A program made the translations under genes and the position numbers. Below, piece by piece: positions 61,211-64,000 of a stretch of DNA of 64,000 bases (positions within the stretch are counted from its first letter, which is position 1; the number at the start of each line of letters is the position of its first letter). Source of the DNA: Campylobacter sp. CN_NE2 (lineage in GTDB: Bacteria > Campylobacterota > Campylobacteria > Campylobacterales > Campylobacteraceae); the NCBI RefSeq assembly GCF_027797465.1, contig NZ_CP115608.1:496001-560000 (forward strand), given 5' to 3'. Under the pieces are notes generated by a model. The model worked only from the letters and a program-made list of their open reading frames with translations, searched no databases and had not been told where the DNA came from.

Positions 61211-61699
61211 ATGATGAGTTTTACTCAGGCAGTTAGGGTTTGCCTTAAAGAGAAATTTCTAACATTTAGCGGCAGAGCTAGTAGAAGCGAGTATTGGTGG
61301 TTTGTGCTTTTTATGGTTTTAGTTGGTATTGTAACTAGCATTTTGGACGCTGTTTTTGGCACGGAGATTTTACTTGGTGTGGATAAATACGGAAATCCAC
61401 AAATACTTGGCATCATCACCACTATCGTAAGTTTAGCACTACTTCTGCCATGCTTTGCCGTGACTTTTAGAAGATTGCATGATAGAAATTTACCCGGCTG
61501 GTATATATTTGTGCCGTTTATTCTTTTGATTGTTGCTTCGATACTTGCCGGAATTCCTATTTTAGCGCTAATATTAGCTGTTGCAAGTATAGGATTTTCG
61601 ATTTATATTTTGGTTATGGAAATTCTAAAAGGCGACAACGGCAGAAATGATTACGGACCAGACCCGTTAAATCCAAACTCAAATTCAAGTATATTTTAA
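61211..61699 (+). CDS. DUF805 inner-membrane protein
   Basis: A 162-residue DUF805 (YhaH-like) protein. FLTFSGRASRSEYWWFVLF near the start, TFRRLHDRNLPGWYIFVPFI in the middle and KGDNGRNDYGPDPL at the end are diagnostic. Four helices are predicted. Function is unknown. AAGGAG precedes an ATGATG; either Met could initiate. It probably forms an operon with the TM2 gene and ends at a bidirectional terminator. Confidence 0.92.
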   Translation: MMSFTQAVRVCLKEKFLTFSGRASRSEYWWFVLFMVLVGIVTSILDAVFGTEILLGVDKYGNPQILGIITTIVSLALLLPCFAVTFRRLHDRNLPGWYIFVPFILLIVASILAGIPILALILAVASIGFSIYILVMEILKGDNGRNDYGPDPLNPNSNSSIF

Positions 61700-61706
61700 A
61701 TTTCAT

Positions 61707-61740
61707 CTCGCAAGAATTTGCAAACTAGCAAATTCTTGCG
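61707..61740. terminator. Bidirectional terminator between DUF805 and the sensor kinase
   Basis: A perfect 14-bp inverted repeat, TCGCAAGAATTTGC with its complement (61707-61720, 61727-61740), has a 6-base loop. It lies between convergent stop codons at 61699 and 61756. Confidence 0.8.
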
Positions 61741-61755
61741 ACAAACACATTAAAT

Positions 61756-62901
61756 TTAAAATTCAATTCTAAATTTAGTAATTTTATTTTCGCTTTGACA
61801 GATTGCTTTAAATTTTAACTCGTCGCAGTATTTTTTAACCAAACTTAGTCCTATGCCAAAACCGCCCTTTTCTTTATTAAAACGGGCAAATTTTTCATAA
61901 ATTTTAGCTTGATTTTCTTGTGAAATGGTTTCGCCTGTGTTTTGAATTTCAAAATATTTCTTTGTCAAATTTACGCAAATTTCGCTGTTTTCATCGCAGT
62001 ATTTTATGGCATTTGATAAAATATTATCAAAAATTTTCTTAAATTTATTCTCATCGGTTTGTAAATTTAGCTCTTCTAAATTTGCTTTAATTTGCAAATT
62101 CTTATCATTTAGCATAATATTAAAATACGAAATTCGCTCTTCTATCAAAACCTTAATATCAACCGATTTTAACTCATTTGGCTCGTTTTTAAGATTTAAA
62201 TTTACCAAATCATCATACAAATTTGAAAGCGTTTTACTTGCAGTTTTTATGTTTGCAAGATATTTTTTTGGATTGGCTTCAAACATTTCTACGCTCATTA
62301 AAATGACACTTAACGGCGTATTTATTTCATGCGTAGCGTCCGTGATAAACGATTTTAGCGAATTTATTTGATGATAAAGCGGACGAAATGAAAGACGAAT
62401 AATAAAATATGAAATAAGCAAAAATGCTACCACGCAAACCACCGCAAAAATGGCAATTTGAACGATTACTTCGCGAATTTCTTCGCCGTATTCGCTATCT
62501 TCGATATATACTTCATAACTACTGCCGTGCCTAAGCGGAATAAATGTCTTAAAGGTCATTTTTCCGTCTTCCACTTTAAATTTATCGGTTTTTTCAGATT
62601 TTTTTATCTTTTTAAATTCGTCCTTACTTAAACGCCCTAGTTTTGGGCTTTCTTTTGAACTAGGCGTTATATCAATACGCAAGTCATCGTCAATTTCGTC
62701 ATAATTTATATTTTCTATTCCACCGGTTTTAAGCCCTATATCGACTTCTCTAAGCGCACTTAAAATCTCTTTTGCCGATTCTCTTTGGATATTTTGTTTT
62801 GCCGATGAGTAATAAAACCACGAACAAGCAACCAAAAAGACCAAACTTGTCAAAATATATAACAAAAATATCGGCAAAGCATGATTTTTTCTAATCTGCA
62901 T
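61756..62901 (-). CDS. Membrane sensor histidine kinase
   Basis: A 381-residue kinase. Helices at about 9-29 and 143-167 enclose a periplasmic sensor of roughly 115 residues, rich in Lys and Asp. The phosphoacceptor box is DATHEINTPLSV. The N box is NILSNAIKYC. The G2 box GGFGIGLSLVKKYCDEL is intact, and the G1 box reads QNTGETI. Organisation resembles Campylobacter DccS, though orthology is not shown. It overlaps the response regulator by 11 bases. Confidence 0.88.
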   Translation of the reverse strand: MQIRKNHALPIFLLYILTSLVFLVACSWFYYSSAKQNIQRESAKEILSALREVDIGLKTGGIENINYDEIDDDLRIDITPSSKESPKLGRLSKDEFKKIKKSEKTDKFKVEDGKMTFKTFIPLRHGSSYEVYIEDSEYGEEIREVIVQIAIFAVVCVVAFLLISYFIIRLSFRPLYHQINSLKSFITDATHEINTPLSVILMSVEMFEANPKKYLANIKTASKTLSNLYDDLVNLNLKNEPNELKSVDIKVLIEERISYFNIMLNDKNLQIKANLEELNLQTDENKFKKIFDNILSNAIKYCDENSEICVNLTKKYFEIQNTGETISQENQAKIYEKFARFNKEKGGFGIGLSLVKKYCDELKFKAICQSENKITKFRIEF

Positions 62902-63553
62902 AAGAGTAACCGACCTTTGATTTAGATACGATTTTATCTTTTAGATAGAGCCTAAGATTGCGTATATAAACGCGCAAACTTAACTCGCTTGGAATTTCAT
63001 CGTAACTCCAAATGGCATTGAAAATTTCGTCTCTGCTGACAAATTGTCCCCGTTTTTGAAGCAAAAGTGCAAGCAAATCAAGCTCTTTTTTGGATAGTTT
63101 TATCATTTTTCCGTCTTTGTAGAGAATTTTGTCGTAAATATCAAAAACATATCCGTCGCCCAAATCATCTTTTTTGTTAATTTTGTGAGCAAAATTTCGC
63201 TTTAAAAGATTATTTACACGAAGTAAAAGCTCGGCTAACTCAAACGGCTTTTTCAAAAAATCATCACAACCACTTAAAAAGCCCTTGTTTAAATCGTCCA
63301 AGCTATTTAAGGAAGTTACAAAAATGCAAGGTGTGAGTTTTTCGGCATCTCTTAGCTCACGCAAAAGCTCAAAGCCGTTTCCACCGATAATCTTAACATC
63401 AAAAATCCACAGATCAAAATTTCCTTCGTAAGCCAAGTCAAGGGCTTCATCGTAACTTTTACACCCTGTTACAACAAAACCCTTTGATGATAGATAATCA
63501 CATATCATATCATTTAACATATTTTCATCTTCCAAGACAAGAATTTTATTCAT
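62891..63553 (-). CDS. OmpR/PhoB-family response regulator
   Basis: A 220-residue regulator. The receiver has the acidic pair Glu8/Asp9, phosphoacceptor Asp in LWIFDVKI (about residue 53), the Thr/Ser switch VTSLNS and Lys in KKPFE. The winged-helix output domain (about 130-220) ends VYIRNLRLYLKDKIVSKSKVGYSYA (quoted in parts: IRNLRLYLKD, SKVGYSYA). It is transcribed with the kinase. The first gene of the group, 27 bases upstream, encodes an unknown protein. Confidence 0.92.
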   Translation of the reverse strand: MNKILVLEDENMLNDMICDYLSSKGFVVTGCKSYDEALDLAYEGNFDLWIFDVKIIGGNGFELLRELRDAEKLTPCIFVTSLNSLDDLNKGFLSGCDDFLKKPFELAELLLRVNNLLKRNFAHKINKKDDLGDGYVFDIYDKILYKDGKMIKLSKKELDLLALLLQKRGQFVSRDEIFNAIWSYDEIPSELSLRVYIRNLRLYLKDKIVSKSKVGYSYAD

Positions 63554-63580
63554 CCCGGTCTCCTTTTTAAATTTTTAGCC

Positions 63581-64000
63581 TTATTTTGGTTCAAGTTTTG
63601 GTTTTGGTTGTGGCGGAATTTCAGCATCACCTTTACCAAATTTTGGTCTTACCGGCTTCGTGCCGTTAAAATCTTTTCCAAATTTTGGCACATGTCCAAA
63701 ACCGCCTTTACCGTCCTTTTTAAAATGTTTTATTTTATCATTTTTTGAACCAAACTTACAAGCCTGTGTATTAAATTCTGCTTTTTCGGCACTTGAAAGC
63801 GAATCAAGTTGTGCATTATAAGCTTTGCGAAACTCGTTCATAAATTTTTTCTTTTCTTCCGGGCTTTTGCCGTTTAGCTCATTTTTCATTAAATTATGAA
63901 ATTTAAAACAAGTTTCCATTATTTCCTTTTTTTGAGCGCCGATTCTTTTATCTAACTCAAAAGCTGAATTTGCTAGTGAAGCAGGACTTTTGCTATCTGT
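63581..64000 (-). CDS. Unknown Lys/Pro/Gly-rich protein, 5' end beyond the window
   Basis: The frame stays open from the stop at 63581 to the right edge, giving at least 139 residues. An internal Met at 63919, preceded by AAGGAAATA, could start a shorter 112-residue form. I favour the longer version because residues before it (LANSAFELDKRIGAQKKEIM) continue the same amphipathic helical pattern. Two Cys (FKF and KFG contexts) suggest an oxidising, possibly periplasmic, location. The C-terminus is rich in Lys, Gly, Phe and Pro. It precedes the two-component genes on the same strand and could be a periplasmic modulator, but nothing in the sequence proves this. Confidence 0.55.
   Translation of the reverse strand, partial: TDSKSPASLANSAFELDKRIGAQKKEIMETCFKFHNLMKNELNGKSPEEKKKFMNEFRKAYNAQLDSLSSAEKAEFNTQACKFGSKNDKIKHFKKDGKGGFGHVPKFGKDFNGTKPVRPKFGKGDAEIPPQPKPKLEPK

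Noticed and set aside
1-64000. Long poly-G phase-variation tracts and CRISPR arrays
   Set aside because: No G or C run longer than five bases and no regularly spaced repeat array was seen; the only hypermutable-looking tract is the (AC)9.

Overview
The window is a chromosomal segment of an AT-rich epsilonproteobacterium (Campylobacterota), most likely a Campylobacter species other than C. jejuni. The call rests on gene content and on gene order recalled from C. jejuni and Helicobacter pylori: glmU-coaBC-uppS-prepilin peptidase-YjgP/Q permease-truA; murG/ftsW beside bpt and a PycA-type biotin carboxylase; mqnE-purine permease-phosphoribosyltransferase next to glmS; and tgt-COG3400-aroB-mscS-mtaB-ftsH-like. 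Desulforubrerythrin, the PEB4/Cbf2-type isomerase and futalosine-route menaquinone synthesis fit the same group. Genes are densely packed, with many TAATG or ATGA stop-start overlaps and TTG/GTG starts. No gene-free stretch exceeds 300 bases. No rRNA, insertion sequence, prophage or CRISPR array was seen.

Layout. 1-2.9 kb: edge of a probable NapC/NirT cytochrome, a low-molecular-weight phosphatase and a UvrD-like helicase, all on the minus strand. 3-10.3 kb: PBP1C and a 1710-residue bacterial alpha-2-macroglobulin, a periplasmic defence/repair pair. 10.5-16.9 kb: valS, a very AT-rich ATPase plus TOPRIM-like pair that looks like an inserted defence cassette, a DUF486 protein, diaminopimelate dehydrogenase and a membrane protein. 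17-20.4 kb: the methionine importer metNI and metQ, split by a convergent rrc. 20.6-26.9 kb: PPIase, DedA, murG, ftsW, bpt, a small acidic protein and pycA. 27-28.6 kb: tRNA-Arg(GCG), yaaA, hup and tRNA-Leu(CAA). 28.7-33.7 kb: a MacAB plus TolC-like efflux operon. 33.9-40.9 kb: glmU, coaBC, uppS, an acyltransferase carrying an (AC)9 tract, prepilin peptidase, LPS-export permease and truA. 40.9-47.5 kb (minus strand): two pseudopilins, a GT39-like enzyme, an MFS carrier, purine salvage and mqnE. 47.6-51 kb: glmS and two OB-domain membrane proteins, then a convergent spacer with DnaA-box-like sites. 51.2-60 kb: tgt, COG3400, aroB, mscS, mtaB, a protease-dead FtsH paralogue and mogA. 60-64 kb: TM2 and DUF805 membrane proteins, a two-component system and an unknown protein running off the right edge.

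Functionally the window is dominated by envelope biogenesis: peptidoglycan precursors (glmS, glmU, uppS, murG, ftsW, pbpC, ddh), LPS transport and surface acylation. tRNA modification (tgt, truA, mtaB), methionine uptake and purine salvage are also represented. The points most worth a second look are the ATPase/TOPRIM pair, the dinucleotide-repeat switch in the acyltransferase, the FtsH paralogue that has lost its zinc motif, the TTATTCACA cluster between convergent genes, and the tandem OB-fold membrane proteins.
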